Source: Gammaproteobacteria bacterium (GTDB lineage Bacteria > Pseudomonadota > Gammaproteobacteria > Berkiellales > Berkiellaceae). Taken from it: DNA of 64,000 nucleotides. A program made the position numbers and the translations under genes. Location of the stretch: positions 1 to 64,000 of the forward strand of contig JACPOY010000025.1 of the NCBI GenBank assembly GCA_016191245.1, written 5' to 3'. Below the pieces are notes generated by a model. That model was not told the origin of the DNA. It searched no databases and was given only the letters and a program-made list of their open reading frames with translations. Shown here piece by piece: positions 17,992 through 24,611 of this stretch (its first letter is position 1; each line of letters begins with the position of its first letter).

Positions 17992-18342
17992 ATGAAGTTT
18001 AAAGGATTAAATGCAGTTTTCTACAAGTCAGGAACAGGGAATGAACCTGTTAGAGCCTGGCTTCAGTCTTTATCTAAGGAAGATAAGAAAATTCTAGGTG
18101 AAGATATTAAGACTGTTCAACTAGGTTGGCCGCTCGGAATGCCCCTAGTAAGAAGTTTGGGTGATAGTTTATGGGAAGTAAGGAGTAGTTTAGAAACAAA
18201 CCGGATTGCGAGAGTGGTTTTTTTCATGCATGACAACAGTATTATTTTGTTACATGGATTTATTAAAAAATCGCAGAAGACTCCTCAAACTGACATTGAT
18301 CTTGCAAAAAAACGCATGAAAGAGGTAAAGCAAAATGGTTAA
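17992..18342 (+). CDS. RelE/HigB-like toxin, phage Gp49-like family
   Basis: The 116-residue protein has the RelE-superfamily core of the phage-derived Gp49-like (HigB) group: VRAWLQSLS near residue 20, IKTVQLGWPLGMPLVRSLG at 38-57, LWEVRS at 60-65, RIARVVFF at 71-78 and LLHGFIKKSQKTP at 86-98. Such toxins cut mRNA on the ribosome or otherwise block translation. The conserved basic residues of the active site (Arg54, Arg64, Arg71, Lys92/93) are present, so it looks intact. The toxin precedes the antitoxin, as in hig-type modules, and overlaps it by 8 bases. No Shine-Dalgarno site exists, matching a leaderless start. Confidence 0.9.
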   Translation: MKFKGLNAVFYKSGTGNEPVRAWLQSLSKEDKKILGEDIKTVQLGWPLGMPLVRSLGDSLWEVRSSLETNRIARVVFFMHDNSIILLHGFIKKSQKTPQTDIDLAKKRMKEVKQNG

Positions 18343-18622
18343 CAAAAATAAACATCTCGGTACAAGTTTTGATGACTTTCTGGAAGAAGAAGGTCTTTTA
18401 GCATCCTCTGAAATTGAAGCCATAAAACGTATTATCGCTTATTTGTTACAAGAAAAAATCGACAATAACGATATGACGAAATCTGCAATGGCTGAGATGT
18501 TAGGAACAAGCCGATCAGGTTTAGAAAGAATTTTAGATCCAGATAATACCTCAATCACATTACATACCTTAGCAAAAGCAATTGAGTTAACGGGAAAGAA
18601 GATACATATTTCGATTCAGTAG
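18335..18622 (+). CDS. HigA-like XRE-family antitoxin
   Basis: The 95-residue protein has a helix-turn-helix of the XRE type near residues 47-85 (KSAMAEMLGTSRSGLERILD then TLHTLAKAIELTGKK). It should neutralise the toxin encoded just upstream and repress the shared promoter through the palindrome at 17966-17981. The start overlaps the end of the toxin by 8 bases, and a GAGG box within the toxin gene serves as ribosome-binding site. It ends in HISIQ; the same ending recurs in the remnant at 19869-19946. Confidence 0.9.
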   Translation: MVNKNKHLGTSFDDFLEEEGLLASSEIEAIKRIIAYLLQEKIDNNDMTKSAMAEMLGTSRSGLERILDPDNTSITLHTLAKAIELTGKKIHISIQ

Positions 18623-18740
18623 GTGCTGCATTCTGTAATGACAGAATTATTTAGATTTCTCCTAACCCGCAAGTGGAGGTAGAGAGAATTCGCTCCGATT
18701 TCTGATTCCTTATGTGATTAAGGAGCCTGAACGAAGACGG

Positions 18741-18845
18741 CTTTTTATCAAGAGAAAATCCATCCGCGATAAGAATCGCGACTTCCTTTGGTATCAAAGG
18801 AAGCGTATGACGCTGACGCGCCGTTAAGATCACTCCGTCATACCA
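18741..18845 (+). repeat. MITE-like hairpin repeat, right part
   Basis: Same order as 17671-17776, but the first hairpin is CGCGAT/ATCGCG instead of CGTGCT/AGCACG: both arms changed together and pairing is kept. The other hairpins are CTTCCTTTG/CAAAGGAAG and GACGC/GCGCC. Gene-free stretch 18623-19064. Confidence 0.75.
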
Positions 18846-18888
18846 GAGCTGGTATCCATCTGGTCTTTATTCGCGAAGCGAATTCTTT

Positions 18889-19035
18889 TCCCACTTTGGA
18901 ATCAAAGGGGGAAGCACTTCTGAGTGCAGGGGGATTTTTATCAAGAGAAAATCCATCCGTGCTAAGAGCACGTCTTCCTTTGATTCCAAAGGAAGCATAT
19001 GGCGCTAACGCGCCGTTAAGATCACTCCGTAATAC
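18889..19035 (+). repeat. MITE-like hairpin repeat, full length plus tail
   Basis: CTTTGGAATCAAAG near the left end pairs perfectly with CTTTGATTCCAAAG near 18978-18991. Inside lie GGGGG, a GCACT/AGTGC hairpin, GGGGGATTTTTATCAAGAG, AAAATCCATC and a CGTGCT/AGCACG hairpin. A tail with GGCGC/GCGCC follows, as in the copies at 17671 and 18741. Confidence 0.75.
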
Positions 19036-19064
19036 AAGCCTGATTTCAGCTTATACTCTTATTA

Positions 19065-19748
19065 TCAAACTTTAATTGGGAAACTCTTTATTGGGATCCA
19101 CAAAATATTGTAATGCAATAATAATAGTGAAAATAACCAGTCAACATCATTAATTTGTTTGACGTTTGGAATATGTTCAATTTTACTTACTATATTGTTC
19201 AAAACGAAGTTCGCTTTTTGATTCAACGACATTCTATCAGGTTTAAAATTCCCAGAAAAAACATCCGAAACACTTGATATTTTTTTTGGATCGGAAGAAA
19301 GTACTCCATATGTGTGATTTTCGCCAGATATATACTCATACTTTAATTTATGATACTCGCCATCATTAGGAAATTCCTCGATAGGAAAAAGAACTGAATT
19401 TTCGCCAATCATTTTATCATTATATAATTCTCTTATTTTATATTCTTCATGGAATTTTGGTGCACAGTAATAAACTAGGTTAGCCGGTCTTTTAAGTTCT
19501 TTTAACAAAACATACTGCTTATGATTTGTATCAATTTTAATTTTATATTTCTGTTTTGTTTTTAGGTACTCAGGAATTTTAAATTGTAAAAAAAGGCTTC
19601 CATTGATATTTACATCATAACCGCCCCCCTCTCTGCCTTCTTGGACAGTATTAGGAAACCAAGGCATAACAAATCTCTCAGGATTGTTATTAATCAACTC
19701 GAATACATAACAAAAGGCAAATTGAGTTTCTGAAAATTCACACTTCAT
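19065..19748 (-). CDS. Unknown conserved-looking protein of the island
   Basis: The 227-residue protein begins MKCEFSETQFAFCYVFELI and contains GGYDVNINGSLFLQFKIPEY at 41-60, LVYYCAPKFHEEY near 90-102 and FPNDGEYHKLKYEY near 125-140. I have the impression of a known uncharacterised family with YDV, LFLQFK and YYxAPxFH motifs, but I cannot name it. There is no signal peptide or membrane segment. It is divergent from the HEPN-domain gene and follows the toxin-antitoxin pair, which points to the island rather than the core genome. Codon use is AT-rich. Confidence 0.65.
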   Translation of the reverse strand: MKCEFSETQFAFCYVFELINNNPERFVMPWFPNTVQEGREGGGYDVNINGSLFLQFKIPEYLKTKQKYKIKIDTNHKQYVLLKELKRPANLVYYCAPKFHEEYKIRELYNDKMIGENSVLFPIEEFPNDGEYHKLKYEYISGENHTYGVLSSDPKKISSVSDVFSGNFKPDRMSLNQKANFVLNNIVSKIEHIPNVKQINDVDWLFSLLLLHYNILWIPIKSFPIKV

Positions 19749-19868
19749 TAAACTAGTCCTATTCTATTAGAGTACGAGAGCAATTATTATATTAGTCTCA
19801 GAAATACTGATTTTATGTTTAGCTTGCGAAGTTATTATTCGGTATCAACAATATAAATTTACATCAGT

Positions 19869-19946
19869 GGGTGGCTACTTGGAATGCCCCTGATAAGAAG
19901 TTTAGAGGGCAATTTAAAAAGAAAATGCATTTTTCGATTCAATAAA
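19869..19946 (+). pseudogene. Deletion scar of a second HigB/HigA-type pair
   Basis: In one frame the stretch reads GWLLGMPLIRSLEGNL followed directly by KKKMHFSIQ and a stop. The first part matches toxin residues GWPLGMPLVRSLGDSL of the 17992 gene; the second matches the antitoxin ending GKKIHISIQ. About 420 bases present in the intact pair between these points are missing. Base changes such as Val to Ile are those of a diverged copy rather than a recent duplicate. No start or promoter is left. Confidence 0.75.
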
Positions 19947-19998
19947 TAATAAGGTTTTTATTTCTTTAGATGTGTAGATAAAGATAATAGGGTATTTT

Positions 19999-21042
19999 AT
20001 GACAGTTGATACTGCTTTAAAAAATGAAGTGGAAGAAATTTGTAAGATATTTGAAAATAAAAATGTGCTGACTATTATTTTTGATCCTCATAAAGAAGTC
20101 CGCCGAGCAAGTAGTAAGAGAATAATTACTATTTTACAATTGAATGACGCTCTTGATGAAGATAATCTTCTACAAATAATTGAATTTGAATACAGGTCAA
20201 GTTCAAATATAGATAAAAATACTCAAGAGAAAATAAAAATTATTATTTCTAAATTAAAAGAAATTAAAAGTTCAGAATTTACTTTTAGCTTGCATTTGCC
20301 GAATATGGTTTTGAGTTCTGATTTTCTGTTAACAGATCAAATCAATATTATTAAAGCAAATAAAGGCTCTATTTTAGAAATCAAAATAAATGATTGCATT
20401 ATTTTATCTCCGAATTTTGTAAAATATCAATATGTAGCATTTCTCTATAGGACGATATTTTTTCTATTATTTAATTACAATTTTTTTGAACATGATTATA
20501 GAAAACATGAAAATCTATGGATAACATTAAAAAATTCTTATGCGCCAAGCCATTCTCATACTGTGCCTTTGATAGAGAATGAGAATTTATTTCTTTCTTC
20601 AATATCAAATTTCAAAATACAAGAGGAAGAGAACGTAAAAAAATTTCTTACTAAATACTTAGAAAGTTATCAAAAACAAGATGAAAATTTGAACAAAATA
20701 ATACTCTCTATCAATTGCTGGTACGAATCTTATATTCGACAGATAAATGATGAATATATATCGATTACTATGCTTACCGCTGGTCTTGATGCTATTTTTG
20801 GAGATGAAAAAAATAATAAGAAAATAGTACAGAAAATGTTGGGGTTTTCTATTGCTAACTCTTTAAAGGAGAGAGCTGAAATTGAGTCAATTCATACCAA
20901 ATTATATGAATCTAGAAATAGTATAGTTCACGGGAAAGCTATAGAAAAGCCTTTAGATTTTAATGAATCGATGAGCAAAATGAGAGAATATCTCACAAGA
21001 GCTATTTTATATGAAATTAACGTATATTTAAATTCTGCGTAA
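19999..21042 (+). CDS. Protein with C-terminal ApeA-like HEPN domain
   Basis: The 347-residue protein ends in a helical domain with the HEPN signature Arg306-x4-His311 (SRNSIVHG), preceded by ITMLTAGLDAIFGDEK and SIANSLKERAEI, as in Apea-like HEPN proteins. HEPN domains with this motif are often RNases in defence systems and toxin-antitoxin pairs. The N-terminal 230 residues are AT-rich in coding and mixed alpha/beta, with no family recognised. AGGG lies 7 bases before the ATG. It follows the toxin-antitoxin scar and faces away from the 19065 gene. Role in phage defence is inferred from domain and neighbours. Confidence 0.7.
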   Translation: MTVDTALKNEVEEICKIFENKNVLTIIFDPHKEVRRASSKRIITILQLNDALDEDNLLQIIEFEYRSSSNIDKNTQEKIKIIISKLKEIKSSEFTFSLHLPNMVLSSDFLLTDQINIIKANKGSILEIKINDCIILSPNFVKYQYVAFLYRTIFFLLFNYNFFEHDYRKHENLWITLKNSYAPSHSHTVPLIENENLFLSSISNFKIQEEENVKKFLTKYLESYQKQDENLNKIILSINCWYESYIRQINDEYISITMLTAGLDAIFGDEKNNKKIVQKMLGFSIANSLKERAEIESIHTKLYESRNSIVHGKAIEKPLDFNESMSKMREYLTRAILYEINVYLNSA

Positions 21043-21306
21043 AACGGATAACTAGATACTCTTTACACAAAAAAACAAATACGCTAATCTACACGCTAAC
21101 GCACCGCGAAAATGCGTTCAACATCTTCGCAGTGCTAATCACAAGCAAAAACTATTTCGGAGTTTTCACCCATGACTAAGCGCATTGTATTACATTTAAT
21201 CTTCTTAACAAGACTTGTTTACAGCTAACCAGCAGATTTTTAACAAAAATTTAACATTTTTGTTGCTTTGGGTTTATTTGCTGACCTAAAAATCTAGGAA
21301 AGTTGT
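21043..21306 (+). promoter_or_regulatory. Upstream region of the microcin-like cluster with a 9-bp inverted repeat
   Basis: AACAAAAAT (21242-21250) and ATTTTTGTT (21256-21264) form a perfect inverted repeat with a 5-base loop, 43 bases before the 21307 start. It could be an operator for the HTH-like protein encoded next or a weak terminator of the HEPN gene. Nothing else is evident in this gap; no clear -35/-10 pair is seen. Confidence 0.35.
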
Positions 21307-21816
21307 ATGCTAGACACTATTTCTTTGCCCATTATTTGTGCGGCAAATCTTTCGTTTGCTCTGATAAAAGTACTTAAAAATCCTCTATTACAAGAGGAAG
21401 AGAAGCTTTTATGGATATGGCTCGCTACCTTTTGCGCAGATAATGCCTTTTGCTGTTCATTAACTTATGAACAAATCTCACTTGAGATGAATAAACCCTT
21501 AAAGAATATTCATCGCAGTCTATTTCGCTTAACACTCATGGGTTTTTTACAAGGGAACATACCGATTTGGTATGGCATGCCAACTTTTGAGATGACCAAA
21601 ACAATGCGCCATCTTAAATTAACATTGCCACCAGAGCAGAAGAATGTTTTTGTTTTGCCCAAACACGTAAACAAACCAGTATTCAATTTTCGTTATGGAA
21701 AATATCCACTCAAACCACGCAAAGTTAAAAAATCATTATTTCAACAGATTATTCAATTGTTAGAAGCGTATCCGTTCACGCGGAAGAATATTCGGAAAGC
21801 GTTATTCAATTTTTAA
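21307..21816 (+). CDS. Winged-helix-like protein at the head of the microcin-like cluster
   Basis: The 169-residue protein has a helix-turn-helix-like part at about residues 35-85 (EEKLLWIWLATFCADN, SLTYEQISLEMNKPLKNIHR, SLFRLTLMGFLQ), similar to winged-helix domains of replication initiators and regulators. The C-terminal third is basic (KYPLKPRKVKKSLFQQ). AGGAAAG precedes the ATG by about 6 bases. It ends 18 bases before a small peptide gene with a strong ribosome-binding site, so it probably heads one transcript with the peptides and may regulate them. No close family is recognised. Confidence 0.7.
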   Translation: MLDTISLPIICAANLSFALIKVLKNPLLQEEEKLLWIWLATFCADNAFCCSLTYEQISLEMNKPLKNIHRSLFRLTLMGFLQGNIPIWYGMPTFEMTKTMRHLKLTLPPEQKNVFVLPKHVNKPVFNFRYGKYPLKPRKVKKSLFQQIIQLLEAYPFTRKNIRKALFNF

Positions 21817-21834
21817 TCACAACAAGGAGTCTAA

Positions 21835-22005
21835 ATGAAAGAAATACCATCAACACAAACACATCACATCAGTGGTGGCATGAATGAAGAAATCACGAGC
21901 GAAATGCCAGATTTTTCACCACTGCCATTTGAAAAATTTTATACCATTATCATCAAAACGTTGTGTGATTATCACAACAACGAAATCGATTTGAGTTTAA
22001 TTTAA
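21835..22005 (+). CDS. Small peptide with a double-glycine leader
   Basis: The 56-residue peptide follows AAGGAG 7 bases before its ATG. It starts MKEIPSTQTHHISGG, a 15-residue stretch that fits a Gram-negative double-glycine leader (compare the microcin V type ending VSGG). Cleavage after GG would leave a 41-residue acidic peptide (MNEEITSEMPDFSPLPFEKF...) with one Cys. The next gene has a leader of the same length and pattern. The mature part is not typical of pore-forming microcins, so it might be a partner, signal or modified peptide. Export would need a peptidase-containing ABC transporter, not found in the window. Confidence 0.65.
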   Translation: MKEIPSTQTHHISGGMNEEITSEMPDFSPLPFEKFYTIIIKTLCDYHNNEIDLSLI

Positions 22006-22033
22006 TTTTATCTATTAAAAAGGAGTTTTTACG

Positions 22034-22222
22034 ATGAGAGCAATACATTCCAATGAAATGAATGAGATCCATGGCGGTTTTCATATTAATTTAGGCTCTA
22101 TTGTTTCTGCACTGGTAGTTGGCTTTGTCACAGGAGGGCCTGTGGGAGTAGGGATAGCAGCATCAGGATTAGTGATGGCCCAAGGCGTCGATAATTTGAA
22201 TGAACTTTTGCAGAATCCTTGA
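22034..22222 (+). CDS. Microcin-like (class II bacteriocin) precursor with double-glycine leader
   Basis: The 62-residue precursor has AAGGAG 8 bases before its ATG. The leader MRAIHSNEMNEIHGG matches the usual pattern of class II leaders (xNExxxIxGG). The predicted mature peptide has 47 residues and a Gly/Val/Ala-rich hydrophobic core (LGSIVSALVVGFVTGG, PVGVGIAASGLVMAQGV) with GxxxG motifs, ending in a polar tail. This is the build of unmodified membrane-active microcins, exported and trimmed by a C39-peptidase ABC transporter. It lies 28 bases after the 21835 peptide gene. Antibacterial activity is inferred. Confidence 0.75.
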   Translation: MRAIHSNEMNEIHGGFHINLGSIVSALVVGFVTGGPVGVGIAASGLVMAQGVDNLNELLQNP

Positions 22223-22232
22223 ATTATAAGCC

Positions 22233-22334
22233 CACTTTGAATAAAAGGGGGCAGCTCACGAAGTGAGCGGGGGATTTCTATCTTGATAAAAATCCTTCTC
22301 GCCCTTGCGGGCGGTCTCCCTTTTATTCAAAGTG
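22233..22334. repeat. Complete MITE-like element with 17-bp terminal inverted repeats
   Basis: CACTTTGAATAAAAGGG (22233-22249) and CCCTTTTATTCAAAGTG (22318-22334) are perfect inverted repeats. Inside are two further hairpins, GCTCAC/GTGAGC and CGCCC/GGGCG, separated by GGGGGATTT and TAAAAATCC. It has no coding capacity. It sits between the microcin-like gene and the small membrane protein gene. No clear target-site duplication is seen. Confidence 0.8.
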
Positions 22335-22386
22335 AGATAATTAGTCGCTTTCGCGACAAAAGAATTAAGATAAAGAGGAGCTCACC

Positions 22387-22584
22387 ATGAACATCATTCA
22401 ACTCATTGCTTTTGGCTGGGTAACTGCTTGGGTATTATGCGATTCTCTTTTTCCCAGCATGGATTATAAAAGCAAAATTTTTACGTGTGTGTTATCGGTA
22501 TTTGTGGCTGGGTATTCCAATAATGCACATGGTAAATTGTGGGAAAAAATTAAGCTAATCATGGCATCTAAACATTTGCCTTGA
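22387..22584 (+). CDS. Small membrane protein, possible immunity protein
   Basis: The 65-residue protein follows AAAGAGGAG about 6 bases before its ATG. It has two hydrophobic segments at about residues 4-22 and 30-46, then a basic end (KLWEKIKLIMASKHLP). Small two-segment membrane proteins next to class II bacteriocin genes are usually immunity proteins, and the position downstream of the microcin-like gene fits. The MITE-like element lies between them. Its 3' end overlaps the convergent TIR gene by 17 bases. The immunity role is inferred from position and shape. Confidence 0.6.
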   Translation: MNIIQLIAFGWVTAWVLCDSLFPSMDYKSKIFTCVLSVFVAGYSNNAHGKLWEKIKLIMASKHLP

Positions 22585-23089
22585 TCAGTTCCTGAGTCAA
22601 TTTTGCTCGAGCTGCGGCTCTTTCAATCCACATTGGCATATTTTGATAACCGTTATCATCTTGCCAATCATAAGTTGTATAAAGATGTGAAAGTGGTCTT
22701 CTTTGATCGAACTTCCCAATGGATAGGTATTCTAAAGGATTTCTACCTTTTTTGCTTGTCGCACCAAAACGATCTTTTAGTTGATGAATATAAATACCTA
22801 ATATTCCTTTTCCAGCATTATGGCTTTGTATTATCTCGTATTCAACATATTTACGACCGGCAGTTTCCGCTCCTATTAAAACAACTGTTACTGAAGTCCC
22901 TTTAAGTTGAGTATCGATCCAATACTTTATGGCGGCATCACCACCTTTTTTTATACTTTCCCAATCAGCTGCATCATAGAAAGGTGGAGCACCATTTTCT
23001 TTATCTTTAAATAACCAGCTATTTCGTACTTGAGCAACCCTCCAGTTATCATTTTGATAATGAAAGCTAAAAAATACTCTTCTTGGCAT
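22568..23089 (-). CDS. ThsB-like TIR domain protein (MTH538/DUF1863 type)
   Basis: The 173-residue protein has the ThsB/DUF1863 TIR pattern: RRVFFSFHYQNDNWRVAQVR at residues 3-22, PPFYDAADWESIKKGG near 35-50, TSVTVVLIGAETAGRKYVEY near 65-84 and GKGILGIYIHQLKDRFG near 93-109. In Thoeris, ThsB proteins sense phage and make a cyclic ADP-ribose signal for an effector. AAGGAG lies 8 bases before the ATG. It is the second gene of an operon with a small membrane protein; no ThsA-type SIR2-SLOG gene is present. Defence function is inferred from the family. Confidence 0.85.
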   Translation of the reverse strand: MPRRVFFSFHYQNDNWRVAQVRNSWLFKDKENGAPPFYDAADWESIKKGGDAAIKYWIDTQLKGTSVTVVLIGAETAGRKYVEYEIIQSHNAGKGILGIYIHQLKDRFGATSKKGRNPLEYLSIGKFDQRRPLSHLYTTYDWQDDNGYQNMPMWIERAAARAKLTQELIKANV

Positions 23090-23103
23090 TTTAATTCTCC
23101 TTT

Positions 23104-23520
23104 TTAAAATCGTATAAAGTATATAGCGATGCAGATAGTAATCATTGTAATGTATACGGGAAAGACAGTTTTTGATAAAGCAACAACGAGGTATTCACAA
23201 GCATCACAAAGGTGTTTACTTGCATCCATATCGTAAAGTTGAACAGTTGAATTAGGCTTTAATGTTTCAGAATAGAGAATTCTGTATTTCCTTTCTTGAA
23301 GAAGATAGTAAGAATCAAGACCCCAAAAAAGAGCAGGGGATATTAAAGCGAGCAGTACCTCTGAAATATTTGGTTTTATAAATCCAAGTCCAATGATTGC
23401 TGTAAATAGTATAATCGATGATTGTTTTATGTTTGATGAGCACTGATTCATACGATTAATGCTATTTTGAATGAACTCAAGGTGTTTTCTGCGGTCTTCG
23501 GAGTATGTGGTTTCAATCAT
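23104..23520 (-). CDS. Small membrane protein partnered with the TIR gene
   Basis: Read from the ATG at 23520 the protein has 138 residues; a TTG ten codons upstream is the alternative. A conserved-looking N-terminal part (RRKHLEFIQNSINRMN) leads into two membrane segments at about residues 37-52 and 55-72, with FWGLDSYYLLQERKYRILY just after, and a last segment near 113-136. I recall this pattern from small membrane proteins of unknown function, some beside TIR genes. It ends 14 bases before the TIR start. It could be the membrane effector triggered by the TIR product; that is inference. Confidence 0.7.
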   Translation of the reverse strand: MIETTYSEDRRKHLEFIQNSINRMNQCSSNIKQSSIILFTAIIGLGFIKPNISEVLLALISPALFWGLDSYYLLQERKYRILYSETLKPNSTVQLYDMDASKHLCDACEYLVVALSKTVFPVYITMITICIAIYFIRF

Positions 23521-23676
23521 ATGATTGTTGCTCTTACTTCTTGTTATCAATTTGTTTTACTGCCAATTTATTGTTGTATTACTTTTCATGATTGCATCCT
23601 TATGAAGGATTCCGATTAATTGACCAACAGACGTTGGAATTACATGGCCAAGCTCTCCCCATTTTCTTTCAAGTGC

Positions 23677-24408
23677 TTAATACCAAAATTGATCTTTAAA
23701 TATGGCACCGTCAAAATTAATTTCAGATTTAGTGAATTCAGAGGTGATAAGCTTTTCAAGGCTATAGGAACCAACGCTTATTCTTAAACAACCCATTGAG
23801 ACCAAATGTTCATAATCAAGTTGTGTTATCTCACCTAATAGGTCATTTGAGAGGAATGGAAAAAGATTCATTAACCACCATTTATTTATAAAATCTTTAG
23901 TTGAAGTAAGACCTGTTCCTTCGAATCTAACAGTAGGTCTTATTTTTTGAATTGCGACGAGAAGTGCTAAAATGTTAATCTGCCGCGTTGTTAAGCATGA
24001 TACAGCACTGCATGCTGCTGCTCCCGCTAGTGCGATCATATCGTCAGCACCAGCAGTGAGCCTTTGAACAATTAACTCAGCTAATATTGCATGTTTTTCA
24101 TCATTATTGGTTATTGCTGCACTTACAAAAGCATTTTTGATTAATAACGCACTGCTTGGATGAATTAAAGAATCTTGAAAAACTTCAGATTGAATGACAG
24201 GTACTTCTTTTTCTAAACGTTCAACTCGTTGAGCTAATCGATTTACAAAATTTTCCATATTTTGATTCGCTATGGCCAACATCTCTGGAGATTGTGCTGT
24301 TGTCAATTCAACAAGCCATTTAAACCCTTTTTCACTCAGTATTTGAACAAAGCCTCCAGCTGCGCCACCAGCAAGGCTACTAACAACCAAGTTTGCAATT
24401 GATTCCAT
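23677..24408 (-). CDS. Unknown protein, possibly of the LPO_1073/Vpar_1526 group
   Basis: The start is set at 24408 (MESIANLVVSSLAGG) with AGGAAA about 7 bases upstream, giving 243 residues; the open frame begins 27 codons earlier without a ribosome-binding site. A Gly/Ala-rich N-terminal segment (ANLVVSSLAGGAAGGFVQIL) may touch the membrane. The middle part (DSLIHPSSALLIKNAFVSAA, HAILAELIVQRLTAGADD, CLTTRQINILALLVAIQ) resembles what I remember of the LPO_1073/Vpar_1526 family, which has no known role. The match is from memory. It lies upstream of the TIR operon on the same strand, 156 bases apart. Confidence 0.6.
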   Translation of the reverse strand: MESIANLVVSSLAGGAAGGFVQILSEKGFKWLVELTTAQSPEMLAIANQNMENFVNRLAQRVERLEKEVPVIQSEVFQDSLIHPSSALLIKNAFVSAAITNNDEKHAILAELIVQRLTAGADDMIALAGAAACSAVSCLTTRQINILALLVAIQKIRPTVRFEGTGLTSTKDFINKWWLMNLFPFLSNDLLGEITQLDYEHLVSMGCLRISVGSYSLEKLITSEFTKSEINFDGAIFKDQFWY

Positions 24409-24611
24409 ATTACTTTTCCTAACATTACTAAACCTAAAGTGCGAGATTTTGAGAATTATTGAAGATGGAGTTTTTTTGGTTAAATTCAAGTCATAAAAAA
24501 TAAATTTAATATTAATAAAACCCTATTACCATTAAGCGCGGCTATCTTCTCTTTGGAAGGAAAAGTAGCCGCTCGTTTGTGTTTACTAAGAAAATATTTA
24601 ATCTCTATCAC

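Noticed and set aside
17671..19035. Possible CRISPR array
   Set aside because: The three repeat copies are about 100 bases long, irregularly spaced and internally palindromic, with no spacers of constant length and no cas genes.
18651..19075. Open frames on both strands after the antitoxin gene
   Set aside because: They translate the hairpin repeats at 18741-19035; the similar peptide pieces come from repeated DNA.
22034..22222. Simple small membrane protein instead of a bacteriocin precursor
   Set aside because: The xNExxxIxGG leader, the strong ribosome-binding site and a second neighbour with the same kind of leader make a precursor more likely, though a membrane protein is not fully excluded.
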